This document shows positions 47,496 to 55,440 of a DNA stretch of 64,000 bases, piece by piece; within the stretch, counting starts at the first letter, position 1, and the number at the start of each line of letters is the position of its first letter. A program made the position numbers and the translations under genes. Below the pieces are notes generated by a model. The model was not told where the DNA came from and did not search any database. It worked only from the letters and a program-made list of their open reading frames with translations. The DNA is from Paenibacillus xylanexedens (GTDB lineage: Bacteria; Bacillota; Bacilli; Paenibacillales; Paenibacillaceae), in contig NZ_VEIO01000001.1 of assembly GCF_007680605.1 (NCBI RefSeq), positions 1,798,001 to 1,862,000 of the forward strand, read 5' to 3'.

Positions 47496-47520
47496 CAAGA
47501 CTAAATCTACCCTAGACTGT

Positions 47521-47553
47521 CGTTATGCTAACGTTGAACGTTTCAGATATGAT
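47521..47553 (+). promoter_or_regulatory. Degenerate direct-repeat type promoter of GPH symporter 2
   Basis: CGTTAT (47521-47526) is followed by TATGAT (47548-47553), one base closer than at the six exact sites. The upstream partner repeat is not recognisable (ACTAAA at the expected place). Treated as a weak match. Confidence 0.35.
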
Positions 47554-47598
47554 TCCTGAAAGCGGTGACATCTATGAGAGAAGGAAGGGAAAACTACA

Positions 47599-49026
47599 AT
47601 GAGAGCTGAGCAGAATATCTCTAGTCCACCAATTGTAGAAACAAACAAAAAGTCTAAGGCTTTAGGTCTTGATGCCCAAGGTATTCAGAAAACAATGAAA
47701 CCTCATCATTACTTGGGAGACGGCGCAGCGCAAATTGCCTTAAACTCCATCAACGGGCTGATCGGAATGTTAACTTATTTTTATACAGATAAAGTAGGCA
47801 TTGCAGCCGCAACGGTGGGGACAATTATGCTCATCACCAAATTTATCAATGCTATTGCTGACTTGGTAATGGGTAGAGTTGTCGATGCAACAAAGTCCAA
47901 ATACGGAAAGGCTAGACCGTGGATTCTATGGATGGCTCTGCCAGCAATGGCTTCCATCATATTACTGTTCACAGTACCAGCTGAAGCATCAACAACTGTA
48001 AAGAGCATCTATGCTCTAGTTACGGTAGCCTTTGCCTCAGCCGTTGTTTATACGGGGATTGCAATACCTTACGGAAGCTTAATGGCAATCCGGACGAGAA
48101 GTGTAGAAGAACGCGGGAAAATGGGCCTTACTCGAACTGTCTTTGGCTATTTTATCGGTATGATCATTTCAATCGCACTAATTCCGGTGACCAATATGTT
48201 TGGTGGAGATCAATCCGCATGGATTATGGTTGCCGTTGTGCTAGGCGTTGTATCTTTTATTGCATTGGTACTGACATTCCTAGCTTCCAAAGAAAACAAT
48301 GGAAATGTAAAAGTAGTCGAGACTGATAACGTCCCTTTTTGGGAAAGCATCAAGCTTCTGTTCAAAAACAAATATTGGGTCATTATGCTGTTTGCACAAT
48401 TGTTGATTAACATGATGTATACGCTTAACGGGTCGACAGGAATCTATTACACAAAGTATATTCTCGGAAATGAAGATTTAATAGGAATCATGGGAGCCAT
48501 TGGATTGATTCCGGTATTTTTAGGTTTCGCTATCGTAGGACCGATGATTAAAAAATTCGGACTTGCAAGAACAGCGCGAATTGGTATGATTTTTGGCATC
48601 GTTGCATCCCTTGTTCGCTGCTTTATGCCATATAACTTTATTGCGGCTCTAGTCCTTGGAGGTATCGCCACACTAGCAACAATTCCAATGATGGCTGTGG
48701 GCGGGGTGCTGGTGAACAATACGGTGGAATATGGTGAATGGAAGACAGGCAAACGATTAGTTGGAATGGTCAACAGTGCAAATAGTTTTGGCGTTAAGAT
48801 TGGTATGGGTCTGGCAGCTGCAATGATCGGCTGGATATTGGCATTGGGTAACTATGACGGGACATTAGCAACACAAACCGATTCAGCGATTACCAGTATC
48901 CTTGTTCTGACGGTATATCTTCCTTTAGTGATCTTTGTTCTTACTTATCTTTGCTTGCGTAAGTACGATTTGGATGAGAAGTATCCTCAAATTGTTAAGG
49001 AATTGGAAGAACGTAAAAATGGTTAG
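47599..49026 (+). CDS. GPH-family glycoside/cation symporter 2
   Basis: This 475-residue paralogue of the symporter at 6807 has the same twelve-segment layout, a DLVMGRVVDATKSKYGKARPW-like loop (about residues 92-113) and NTVEYGEWKTGKR. It has an N-terminal cytoplasmic extension of about 30 residues rich in polar residues. It probably imports a related glycoside. GAAGGAAGG precedes the ATG. It leads a likely operon with the GH78 gene 100 nt downstream. Confidence 0.92.
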   Translation: MRAEQNISSPPIVETNKKSKALGLDAQGIQKTMKPHHYLGDGAAQIALNSINGLIGMLTYFYTDKVGIAAATVGTIMLITKFINAIADLVMGRVVDATKSKYGKARPWILWMALPAMASIILLFTVPAEASTTVKSIYALVTVAFASAVVYTGIAIPYGSLMAIRTRSVEERGKMGLTRTVFGYFIGMIISIALIPVTNMFGGDQSAWIMVAVVLGVVSFIALVLTFLASKENNGNVKVVETDNVPFWESIKLLFKNKYWVIMLFAQLLINMMYTLNGSTGIYYTKYILGNEDLIGIMGAIGLIPVFLGFAIVGPMIKKFGLARTARIGMIFGIVASLVRCFMPYNFIAALVLGGIATLATIPMMAVGGVLVNNTVEYGEWKTGKRLVGMVNSANSFGVKIGMGLAAAMIGWILALGNYDGTLATQTDSAITSILVLTVYLPLVIFVLTYLCLRKYDLDEKYPQIVKELEERKNG

Positions 49027-49040
49027 GGAGGAACGGTAGC

Positions 49041-49089
49041 ATCGCTTATTTGAAGCATTAATTATTAAAAAATAAAATTAGTAAGCGAT
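49041..49089. repeat. Inverted repeat ATCGCTTA/TAAGCGAT upstream of GH78
   Basis: Perfect 8-bp arms (49041-49048 and 49082-49089) are separated by 33 AT-rich nt in the gap between symporter 2 and GH78. It may be a dimeric repressor site or an mRNA structure; no T run follows, so it is not a typical terminator. Confidence 0.4.
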
Positions 49090-49126
49090 ATCATAAAATT
49101 TTTGAATTATGGAAAGGTGGATCAAT

Positions 49127-51877
49127 ATGAAGCTAAAAAATCTTCGCATTGAATACATGGAAAATCCCCTGGGCTTGGATACGACAAACCCGCGGGTATC
49201 GTGGCAATTAGTTTCTTCAGCGCAGGGAGTTATGCAGACTGCATATCAGATTGCAGTAACAAAGGATACTCAGAGAATTTGGGATACAGGTAAGGTGGAA
49301 GCCGATACTTCAATTCTGGTAGAGTATGCGGGACCTCCGCTTCAGGCCGCCACTTTATACCAGGTTCATGTCACCGTTTGGGATAACCAAGGCAATCAGG
49401 CAAGCATTGAAGGACATTTTGAAACAGGTCTTCTCAAGGGAAGTGATATTACAGCAGACTGGATCACGCATCCCTTCCCGGATGACGAAACTGCACCTCC
49501 CGTTTTCCAAAAGACGTTCACCATTGAAAAGGATATACAGTCAGCACGTGTTTATGCATCCTCATTAGGTGTTTATGAGATTTCGGTTAACGGGAATAGA
49601 GTAGGAGATCACTATTTTGCTCCTGGTTGGACAAATTATAATGAGCGTTTGCAATACCAGACCTATAGTTTAGACGGTATGCTTGAAAAAAGTAATAAAA
49701 TCGAGATTACCGTTGGAAATGGCTGGTATAAAGGGATATTCGGCTTTACCTGTACTCCGAATCATTACGGTGACAAAGTGGCAGCTATCGCAGAACTTCA
49801 CATCGTCTATACAGACGGATCTAAAGAAATGATTGTAACGGATGAAAGCTGGAAGGTAACCAAGGGAATGATTCGTTCCAGCGAAATCTACATGGGGGAG
49901 ACCTACGATGCTTGTTTTATAGACGATACGCTATATGATGTGCTGCCTTTCTCCTATAACAAAGAGCGTCTTGTCGCCCAGGAAAGTGAACCGGTCAGAA
50001 TTACCAGGAGGCTTCCCGCGGTGGAGTTCATTACGACACCAAAAGGAGAGAAGGTTATAGATTTCGGACAAATTGTCACCGGATTCGTAGAACTTCAGAT
50101 TACCGGGCGTGAGGGCCAGGTCATTACCATCCGACATGCCGAGGTGCTTGATAAAGAAGGTAACTTGTATCCTGAAACTTTGCGGCAGGCTGTATCTATT
50201 GATCGATTTATTTGTAACGGTAAAGAACAAATTTTCCGGCCGCACTTCACGTTCCATGGATTTCGTTACATCGCGGTAGAAGGGTTAGAGGTAGTACAGC
50301 CGGAGTTTTTTACAGCCTGCGTACTGCATTCACATCTGGAGGAAACAGGTAATCTGACAACCTCCAATGAAATGGTTAACCAGTTATTCAGTAACATCCA
50401 GTGGAGTCAGCGCGGTAATTTCCTGGACATTCCCACGGACTGTCCTCAAAGAGATGAACGTCTCGGCTGGACAGGAGATGCTCAAGTGTTTGCCGGAACT
50501 TCTGCATTTAATATGAACGTTGCGTCCTTCTTTACAAAATGGCTGCGTGATCTTGCTTCTGAACAAACTGAACAATATGGCGTCCCTCATGTAATCCCTA
50601 ATATTCTTGGGAATCAGGAAGGAGCCGCTGCTTGGGGCGATGCTGCAGTTATTGTTCCCTGGACCATGTATCAAATGTATGGTGATCTCATGCTGCTCGA
50701 GCAGCAATACGGCAGCATGAAGGGTTGGGTTGATTACATCACCGCCCGCTGCGGGGCTAATGGGCTGTGGCAGACAGGGTTTCAATACGGAGACTGGCTC
50801 GGACTTGATAAAGAAGAGATTAGTAATGAGCGAACTGGAGCTACGGACGTTTATCTGGTGGCTAACGCTTATTATGCCTATTCCACGGAGCTGCTCGCCA
50901 AGACTGCCAAGCTGTTAAATAAATTGGAGGATGCCTCCAAGTACGAAACTCTTCACAGCCAAATCAAATTAGCGTTCAAGGAAGAGTATATTTCAGCAAC
51001 CGGCAGATTAGTCAGTGAAACTCAAACAGCTTGCGTATTAGCTCTTCATTTTAATCTGGTTGATGACAAGCACCGGGAGAGAGTCCGCAAGACACTGGAG
51101 ACAAATATTGCCCAACATAAGAATCACCTTACAACTGGTTTTGTGGGCACTCCATATCTGTGTCATGTATTATCTGAGAATGAATTGCACGAGCTTGCCG
51201 GTACCTTGTTCCTAAAAGAAGATTTTCCGTCCTGGTTGTATGCCGTTAAGAAGGGAGCTACAACCATCTGGGAACGATGGAACTCCATTCTTCCTAATGG
51301 AGATTTTGATACATCCGGCATGAACTCCTTAAATCATTATGCATATGGATCTATTGGGGAATGGATGTACAGGAAGCTGGCTGGTATTAATCAAATTGAA
51401 CCCGGCTTTAAAAAAATCTTGATCCAGCCTCAGTTCATTAAGGGGATAAGTGCAGTTGAAGGCATTTATAACTCAGTATATGGCGAAATCAAGAGCTCAT
51501 GGTCTTGCGAGAACGGAGAAATTATCGTCAATGTAACAATCCCGGCCAATACTACTGCCATCATCAAACTGCCTGAGCAAAAAGATTTCATTGAAGTCGG
51601 TTCTGGAGATTACGCCTACAGATATCCTACACAAACCAACCTTAAAATAGACAGGTTTACACTGGACTCCACTCTTAAGGAAATAATAGAAGAGCCAATA
51701 GCTGTTCGGATGCTTGAAGAGCATGCCCCCGGTATGCTGGACCATCCAATGATAAAATATGCATATGACTTCTCCATAAGCGAATTGTTGGCAAATACCC
51801 CTGAGGAAACAGAAATGCTGTTTAAACTGCTTTTAAAAACATTAAATGAACCGAAAAAACAAGGTGCTTTTCATTAA
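49127..51877 (+). CDS. GH78 alpha-L-rhamnosidase 3 with C-terminal helical module
   Basis: This intact, 916-residue GH78 enzyme has N-terminal beta domains, catalytic DCPQRDERLGWTGDAQ and GATTIWERWNS, and a C-terminal beta domain. Residues about 844-916 are the helical module (STLKEIIEEPIAVRMLEEH, HPMIKYAYDFSISELL). There is no signal peptide. The start at 49127 has AAAGGTGG 6 nt upstream. It is a clear relative of the enzyme at 23782, including the added tail, so both probably descend from a common module-bearing ancestor. Together with symporter 2 it forms an uptake-and-cleavage pair. Confidence 0.94.
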   Translation: MKLKNLRIEYMENPLGLDTTNPRVSWQLVSSAQGVMQTAYQIAVTKDTQRIWDTGKVEADTSILVEYAGPPLQAATLYQVHVTVWDNQGNQASIEGHFETGLLKGSDITADWITHPFPDDETAPPVFQKTFTIEKDIQSARVYASSLGVYEISVNGNRVGDHYFAPGWTNYNERLQYQTYSLDGMLEKSNKIEITVGNGWYKGIFGFTCTPNHYGDKVAAIAELHIVYTDGSKEMIVTDESWKVTKGMIRSSEIYMGETYDACFIDDTLYDVLPFSYNKERLVAQESEPVRITRRLPAVEFITTPKGEKVIDFGQIVTGFVELQITGREGQVITIRHAEVLDKEGNLYPETLRQAVSIDRFICNGKEQIFRPHFTFHGFRYIAVEGLEVVQPEFFTACVLHSHLEETGNLTTSNEMVNQLFSNIQWSQRGNFLDIPTDCPQRDERLGWTGDAQVFAGTSAFNMNVASFFTKWLRDLASEQTEQYGVPHVIPNILGNQEGAAAWGDAAVIVPWTMYQMYGDLMLLEQQYGSMKGWVDYITARCGANGLWQTGFQYGDWLGLDKEEISNERTGATDVYLVANAYYAYSTELLAKTAKLLNKLEDASKYETLHSQIKLAFKEEYISATGRLVSETQTACVLALHFNLVDDKHRERVRKTLETNIAQHKNHLTTGFVGTPYLCHVLSENELHELAGTLFLKEDFPSWLYAVKKGATTIWERWNSILPNGDFDTSGMNSLNHYAYGSIGEWMYRKLAGINQIEPGFKKILIQPQFIKGISAVEGIYNSVYGEIKSSWSCENGEIIVNVTIPANTTAIIKLPEQKDFIEVGSGDYAYRYPTQTNLKIDRFTLDSTLKEIIEEPIAVRMLEEHAPGMLDHPMIKYAYDFSISELLANTPEETEMLFKLLLKTLNEPKKQGAFH

Positions 51878-51881
51878 AACA

Positions 51882-51920
51882 AAAGGGTGTTGTAGGATAA
51901 CTACAATGCCCTTTGTCTTT
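51882..51920 (+). terminator. Terminator after GH78-3
   Basis: A 14-bp stem with two imperfect pairs (51882-51895 with 51901-51914) and a 5-nt loop, followed by GTCTTT. Confidence 0.82.
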
Positions 51921-52364
51921 ATTGTTCGTGTGGTCTGACAAAGTGTTTTCGAGAACATTGGGTATGAGAGTGACAAAACGTAGAAGGAGAGAGAATTTCG
52001 CGTCATGGAGCTGTTGATAAGGAATCTTACATTTGATAGCAAACTTCCACTTTTGAAAACAGTATTCCGTATTATGATCTCTCAACTCTTTGCCCAATAG
52101 TGCATAAAGGGCTTGCCCTTTCGTACGATTTTTTTTTCTTTATTTTTCGTTATCATGGGGGTACAGGTTGCTCAGTTTGTAGCTCAAGGGTTTCAGAAAA
52201 TTGAAAGGGGAAGAATTAAAATATGGTGAATATGGATCACCCTCGTCTCTTTAACTCAGGTTATGCTGACAATTGCCATTCTTTTTGTTAACGAAGCACA
52301 TATTAAATGATTACTTTAATTACAATACTACCTAGCTTAGCTATAAAGGGAGACTTCTTTCATC
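51921..52364. other. Intergenic stretch before the GH53-like gene
   Basis: About 440 nt without a recognisable conserved gene. Both small minus-strand ORFs here look random. It contains a T-rich tract near 52125-52150, and a 22-codon reading frame at 52223-52291 with a plausible ribosome site. An imperfect hairpin (GGTGA/TCACC, 52225-52241) covers the start of that frame. The promoter of the next gene is not obvious. Confidence 0.5.
52223..52291 (+). CDS. Possible 22-residue small peptide
   Basis: An ATG at 52223 follows GGGGAAG by 9 nt and opens a 22-codon frame ending in CHSFC. There is no known family or neighbour evidence. The ribosome site and isolation in a long intergenic region are the only support, and chance is a real possibility. 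Confidence 0.2.
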   Translation: MVNMDHPRLFNSGYADNCHSFC

Positions 52365-53720
52365 ATGAATAAAATAAAGTATGTATTCAATCACATGAAA
52401 ACTAGAACAAAGATCATGATCTCTATACTTATCATTATTTTAATTATAGCAGGGATTATCGTAAGAAATTTATCCGTGTATGTGGAAGATAAAGATTATG
52501 TACCTGCTGTAACTACGGAGAAGTTCCGTGTAGCGCTTTCGGTAAGCCCGTTTTCGGGAGATGCATTTAAAACGGGGAATACTACGTATAAAGCAGGAGA
52601 AGTTACTGCGAAAAGTCGAGAGGAATTAGAGAAGATGTATATTTCATCAGGCGCTACGGAAATGTACGCAAGAATTGCGACCAAACGCTCTCCTACTGCG
52701 GATAATATCGTTAACGGTGAGGAAGACTCAAATGCAAATTACCATACCTTGGAGCAGGGATTAGAGCTAGCTCGAATGGCAGCCAAACTAAATATACCGT
52801 TGAACCCTGAAATTATGCTGGCTTACACATACATGGATATGGATCGGCAGCAAGCACCTAATTTCGAAGAATATCCCGAGATATATGCGCTGCAAAACGG
52901 AAAACCTTGGGAAGAATTAACTTTGGATGAGATGAACATGGTCTTGGAAGCATACGGCAAATTTGTGGCAACCGAAATTTTGAAAACAGGCGTCAAAGTA
53001 GAGAACTGGAACATTGGTAACGAAGCAAACTATGGTTTTGCAGGGGTAAGCATTGGATTGAAAACCGCAGTAAACGAAAATCTGGAAAAAGTTCCGGGCT
53101 TCATGAGACATGTCTATTCTGTGATGGGAACCAATTGGTTGAAGAATAATATATGGAAATACAATGCAGTGCAGATGACTGCGGTAGCTAAAGGGATTAA
53201 AGAGGCGTACACTAGTTTAGGACTTGATTCAAGCAATGTTAAGTTTTCTACTCACATCGCCACGGTAGTAACAACAGTGAAAACAGCAGTCACGTATTTC
53301 AAGACATTAAAGGAAAATGGATTCCCTATTGATACTGCTGGAATTAGTTTTTATCCCAGTGCGCCAGGAGTATACATCGATAAAATGGTTATGTACAAAA
53401 AAATAGTTACTGCGATTAACAAAGAGGTGGGTATACCTGTATTTATCGCAGAGTTTTCTTATCCTTCAGGTGAAGTGCAGGGCGCATATGCGGGATGGTC
53501 AAACACGGTCAAGGGATATCCGCATAACGAAGAAGGACAAGCCGCAATCTATCATGATGTGGTTCAGTGGGGTAAAACACATGGGCTTATCGGTATCCGT
53601 TATTGGGCTCCGGATTATAGTGGGTGGGGCAGTATGTCAATGTTTGATTACTCGGATCATGGCGCTAAAGCCAAGAAAATATTAATGGATGCTATTTCCG
53701 AAGAAAACAAATTAAAATAA
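52365..53720 (+). CDS. GH53-like clan GH-A glycosidase, membrane anchored
   Basis: This 451-residue protein has an N-terminal hydrophobic segment (about residues 18-33) that is a signal anchor, placing the enzyme outside the cell. A TIM-barrel-like domain follows with a likely acid/base E220 in NWNIGNEANYGF and nucleophile E363 in VFIAEFSYP, the paired glutamates of clan GH-A. The spacing and the GNE motif resemble GH53 endo-beta-1,4-galactanases. It could trim galactan side chains of rhamnogalacturonan before uptake, which would fit the rhamnosidases (inference). GGGAG precedes the ATG by 12 nt. The family is likely but not certain; other GH-A families are possible. Confidence 0.68.
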   Translation: MNKIKYVFNHMKTRTKIMISILIIILIIAGIIVRNLSVYVEDKDYVPAVTTEKFRVALSVSPFSGDAFKTGNTTYKAGEVTAKSREELEKMYISSGATEMYARIATKRSPTADNIVNGEEDSNANYHTLEQGLELARMAAKLNIPLNPEIMLAYTYMDMDRQQAPNFEEYPEIYALQNGKPWEELTLDEMNMVLEAYGKFVATEILKTGVKVENWNIGNEANYGFAGVSIGLKTAVNENLEKVPGFMRHVYSVMGTNWLKNNIWKYNAVQMTAVAKGIKEAYTSLGLDSSNVKFSTHIATVVTTVKTAVTYFKTLKENGFPIDTAGISFYPSAPGVYIDKMVMYKKIVTAINKEVGIPVFIAEFSYPSGEVQGAYAGWSNTVKGYPHNEEGQAAIYHDVVQWGKTHGLIGIRYWAPDYSGWGSMSMFDYSDHGAKAKKILMDAISEENKLK

Positions 53721-53746
53721 CGTTTAATTTAATCAGGTCAATATAG

Positions 53747-53775
53747 AAAAGTCGCTTATAGCGGCTTTTTTATTT
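53747..53775 (+). terminator. Terminator after the GH53-like gene
   Basis: A stem pairing AAAAGTCGC (53747-53755) with GCGGCTTTT (from 53761) around TTATA, then a T run. Confidence 0.82.
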
Positions 53776-53841
53776 TATTTATCGTATTACTTAAAAACTG
53801 ATTAAGTACAAACTTATAATGGATAATTAAGAGAAAAATAT

Positions 53842-53887
53842 AAACCCACAAGGATATCACATAAAAAGTGATGCCTTGTGGGTTTTT
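53842..53887 (-). terminator. Terminator after the MerR-regulated SDR gene
   Basis: A 12-bp perfect outer stem (53842-53853 with 53874-53885) with an inner ATCAC/GTGAT extension. T-rich tracts lie on both strands, and it sits 17 nt past the minus-strand stop. Confidence 0.85.
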
Positions 53888-53903
53888 GTAATTCAATCTT
53901 ATA

Positions 53904-54743
53904 TCATTTGTAATCTGCGTTTATCGTTGTTTCTTTCCATTGTTCTATACTGGCAAGCAGGCTATTAAATTTATAGGTCGCTGCATCGTAGGCTTGTTGT
54001 CCCAGCAGCAAACGAAGAGGCGGTTCCGTTGTTTCCACAACTTTAATAACTGCTTCGGCAGCCTTTGCAGGATCTCCAGCTTCTTGACCAACACCGAGTT
54101 CGATCCCTTGCAGCATCTGTCCGACGATGGATTCTTTAAGCTCAGGGATGCTTGTCTCTGTTTTGACAGAAGAGCGACCACCCCAATCTGTGCGGAAGCT
54201 GCTTGGCTCTATTAAAGTCACATGAATATTAAAAGGTGCCAATTCTTGGGATAGACTCTCGGATATGCCCTCAACAGCGTATTTTGTAGCATGATAATAG
54301 CCAAGGGTCGGGAACGAAGTCAGACCGCCAATGGAAGAGAAGTTTATAATGTGACCACTTTTTTGTGATCTCATTTGTGGAAGAACAGCATTCGTTACAT
54401 GCATAAGTCCCCAGAAGTTAACCTCGAACATTTTACGGGTTTCTTCCTCCACGCTTTCTTCAACAGAGCTGAAATATCCAATACCTGCATTGTTCACAAG
54501 CACATCTATACGATTAAACTTCTCAATCGTGCGGTCAATCACATTGCGGATCTGTTCTGGACTAGTCACGTCCAGTGGGAGAGCAATTACCTGATCCTCA
54601 TGTCCTGCTGTAAGATCTGTTACCTGCTGAACATTACGTGCGGTCACGACAACGTTATAACCTGCTTCAATCGCTTGTTGCGCAATGTGACGCCCGAATC
54701 CTGTCGAGCATCCAGTAATAAGCCATACTTTTGATTCTGACAA
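53904..54743 (-). CDS. SDR-family oxidoreductase under MerR control
   Basis: This classical short-chain dehydrogenase of about 279 residues has TGCSTGFGRHIA, VNNAGIGYF, FSSIGG and YHATK. The start chosen is TTG at 54743 with AAGGAG 8 nt upstream; the ORF can be read from a GTG three codons earlier, but that overlaps the ribosome site. It is directly downstream of a MerR regulator on the same strand with a 19-bp-spacer promoter in between, so expression should be inducible by an unknown signal. It carries no helical module and may be unrelated to glycoside breakdown. Confidence 0.9.
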   Translation of the reverse strand: MSESKVWLITGCSTGFGRHIAQQAIEAGYNVVVTARNVQQVTDLTAGHEDQVIALPLDVTSPEQIRNVIDRTIEKFNRIDVLVNNAGIGYFSSVEESVEEETRKMFEVNFWGLMHVTNAVLPQMRSQKSGHIINFSSIGGLTSFPTLGYYHATKYAVEGISESLSQELAPFNIHVTLIEPSSFRTDWGGRSSVKTETSIPELKESIVGQMLQGIELGVGQEAGDPAKAAEAVIKVVETTEPPLRLLLGQQAYDAATYKFNSLLASIEQWKETTINADYK

Positions 54744-54772
54744 TGTAATCACTCCTTCAAGGTAATAACTTT

Positions 54773-54803
54773 ACTCTACCTCTTAAAGTTAACTTGAAGT
54801 CAA
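54773..54803 (-). promoter_or_regulatory. MerR-type promoter of the SDR gene
   Basis: On the minus strand a -35 TTGACT (54803-54798) and a -10 TAGAGT (54778-54773) have a 19-bp spacer, the hallmark of MerR-activated promoters. An inverted repeat CTTNAA-GTTAAC-TTNAAG (54782-54799) fills it. Confidence 0.75.
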
Positions 54804-54832
54804 TACTCATTTTGAAAAATAAATATTCATAG

Positions 54833-55201
54833 CTATTTCATCTTCTTATGCATCAAAACATCGTAAATCGCTATCTTCCGTATAATCTTTTCCAGATGGA
54901 ACTGAGTCTGAGCCAAAGTACGTTCCACTTTGGTTTTATGCATAAGCAAAAATTGTTTTCTGGCATCCAGGGAAGGATCACCTTGTCGAATCAGCTCTGT
55001 GTAAGCCTTTATATCTTCAATAGACATTCCCGTATCTTTTAAAGCGACAACCAGTTCAAGCCACTCTAAAACCTCATTGGAATATTCTCTTCTACCTGAA
55101 GCGTTCCGTTCAACATGTGGTAAGATGCCTTCTTGTTCGTAATAACGCAGAGTTGAGGGACGCAAACCTGTGATCTTCTCAATTTCACTAATACTGTACA
55201 T
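54833..55201 (-). CDS. MerR-family transcriptional regulator
   Basis: This 122-residue regulator has an N-terminal winged helix (YSISEIEKITGLRPSTLRYYEQEGILP) followed by a dimerisation coiled coil; the small C-terminus has no obvious metal-binding cysteines. AGGAG 9 nt upstream supports the ATG. The same palindrome lies in its own upstream region and in the promoter of the next gene, so it probably controls both. The inducer is unknown, with a small organic or redox-active molecule more likely than a metal. Confidence 0.93.
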   Translation of the reverse strand: MYSISEIEKITGLRPSTLRYYEQEGILPHVERNASGRREYSNEVLEWLELVVALKDTGMSIEDIKAYTELIRQGDPSLDARKQFLLMHKTKVERTLAQTQFHLEKIIRKIAIYDVLMHKKMK

Positions 55202-55221
55202 GTCCGAATGCTCCTTTAATA

Positions 55222-55239
55222 GTTAAAGTTAACTTGAAG
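55222..55239 (-). promoter_or_regulatory. Second copy of the MerR operator, upstream of the merR-like gene
   Basis: This 18-bp sequence matches the operator at 54782-54799 at 17 of 18 positions (same GTTAAC core and TTGAAG arm). It lies 20 nt before the regulator's ATG and implies autoregulation. Confidence 0.65.
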
Positions 55240-55303
55240 TTGATTGTACCCTTTTCATCAAGCAAAAGCGAGTCCTTGACTTGCTTTCTCTCAGCTCTAA
55301 TCG

Positions 55304-55333
55304 TTAACACAGGTTAAGATCGCGCTATACAAT
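55304..55333 (+). promoter_or_regulatory. Probable promoter of the GH106 gene
   Basis: TTAACA (55304-55309) is followed by TATACAAT (55326-55333), giving an 18-nt spacer to TACAAT. No CGTTAT direct repeats are present. Confidence 0.45.
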
Positions 55334-55440
55334 GTTTGGTTTACGTTACAGTCTCTCTAAATCAAAGTTCTTATAATGAATATATAACTAGTTTGAAAAA
55401 GATAAGTTTCCCCATCATTCTCAGTTAAGGAGTGTTTTAA

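Noticed and set aside
50384..50785. 133-codon minus-strand ORF
   Set aside because: Antisense to the conserved catalytic region of GH78-3; explained as a shadow frame.
51822..52097. Two overlapping minus-strand ORFs after GH78-3
   Set aside because: They include the terminator hairpin, lack ribosome sites and have low-complexity translations.
52140..52180. CGTTAT word in the gap before the GH53-like gene
   Set aside because: There is no partner repeat 21 bp upstream and no -10-like hexamer at the required distance.
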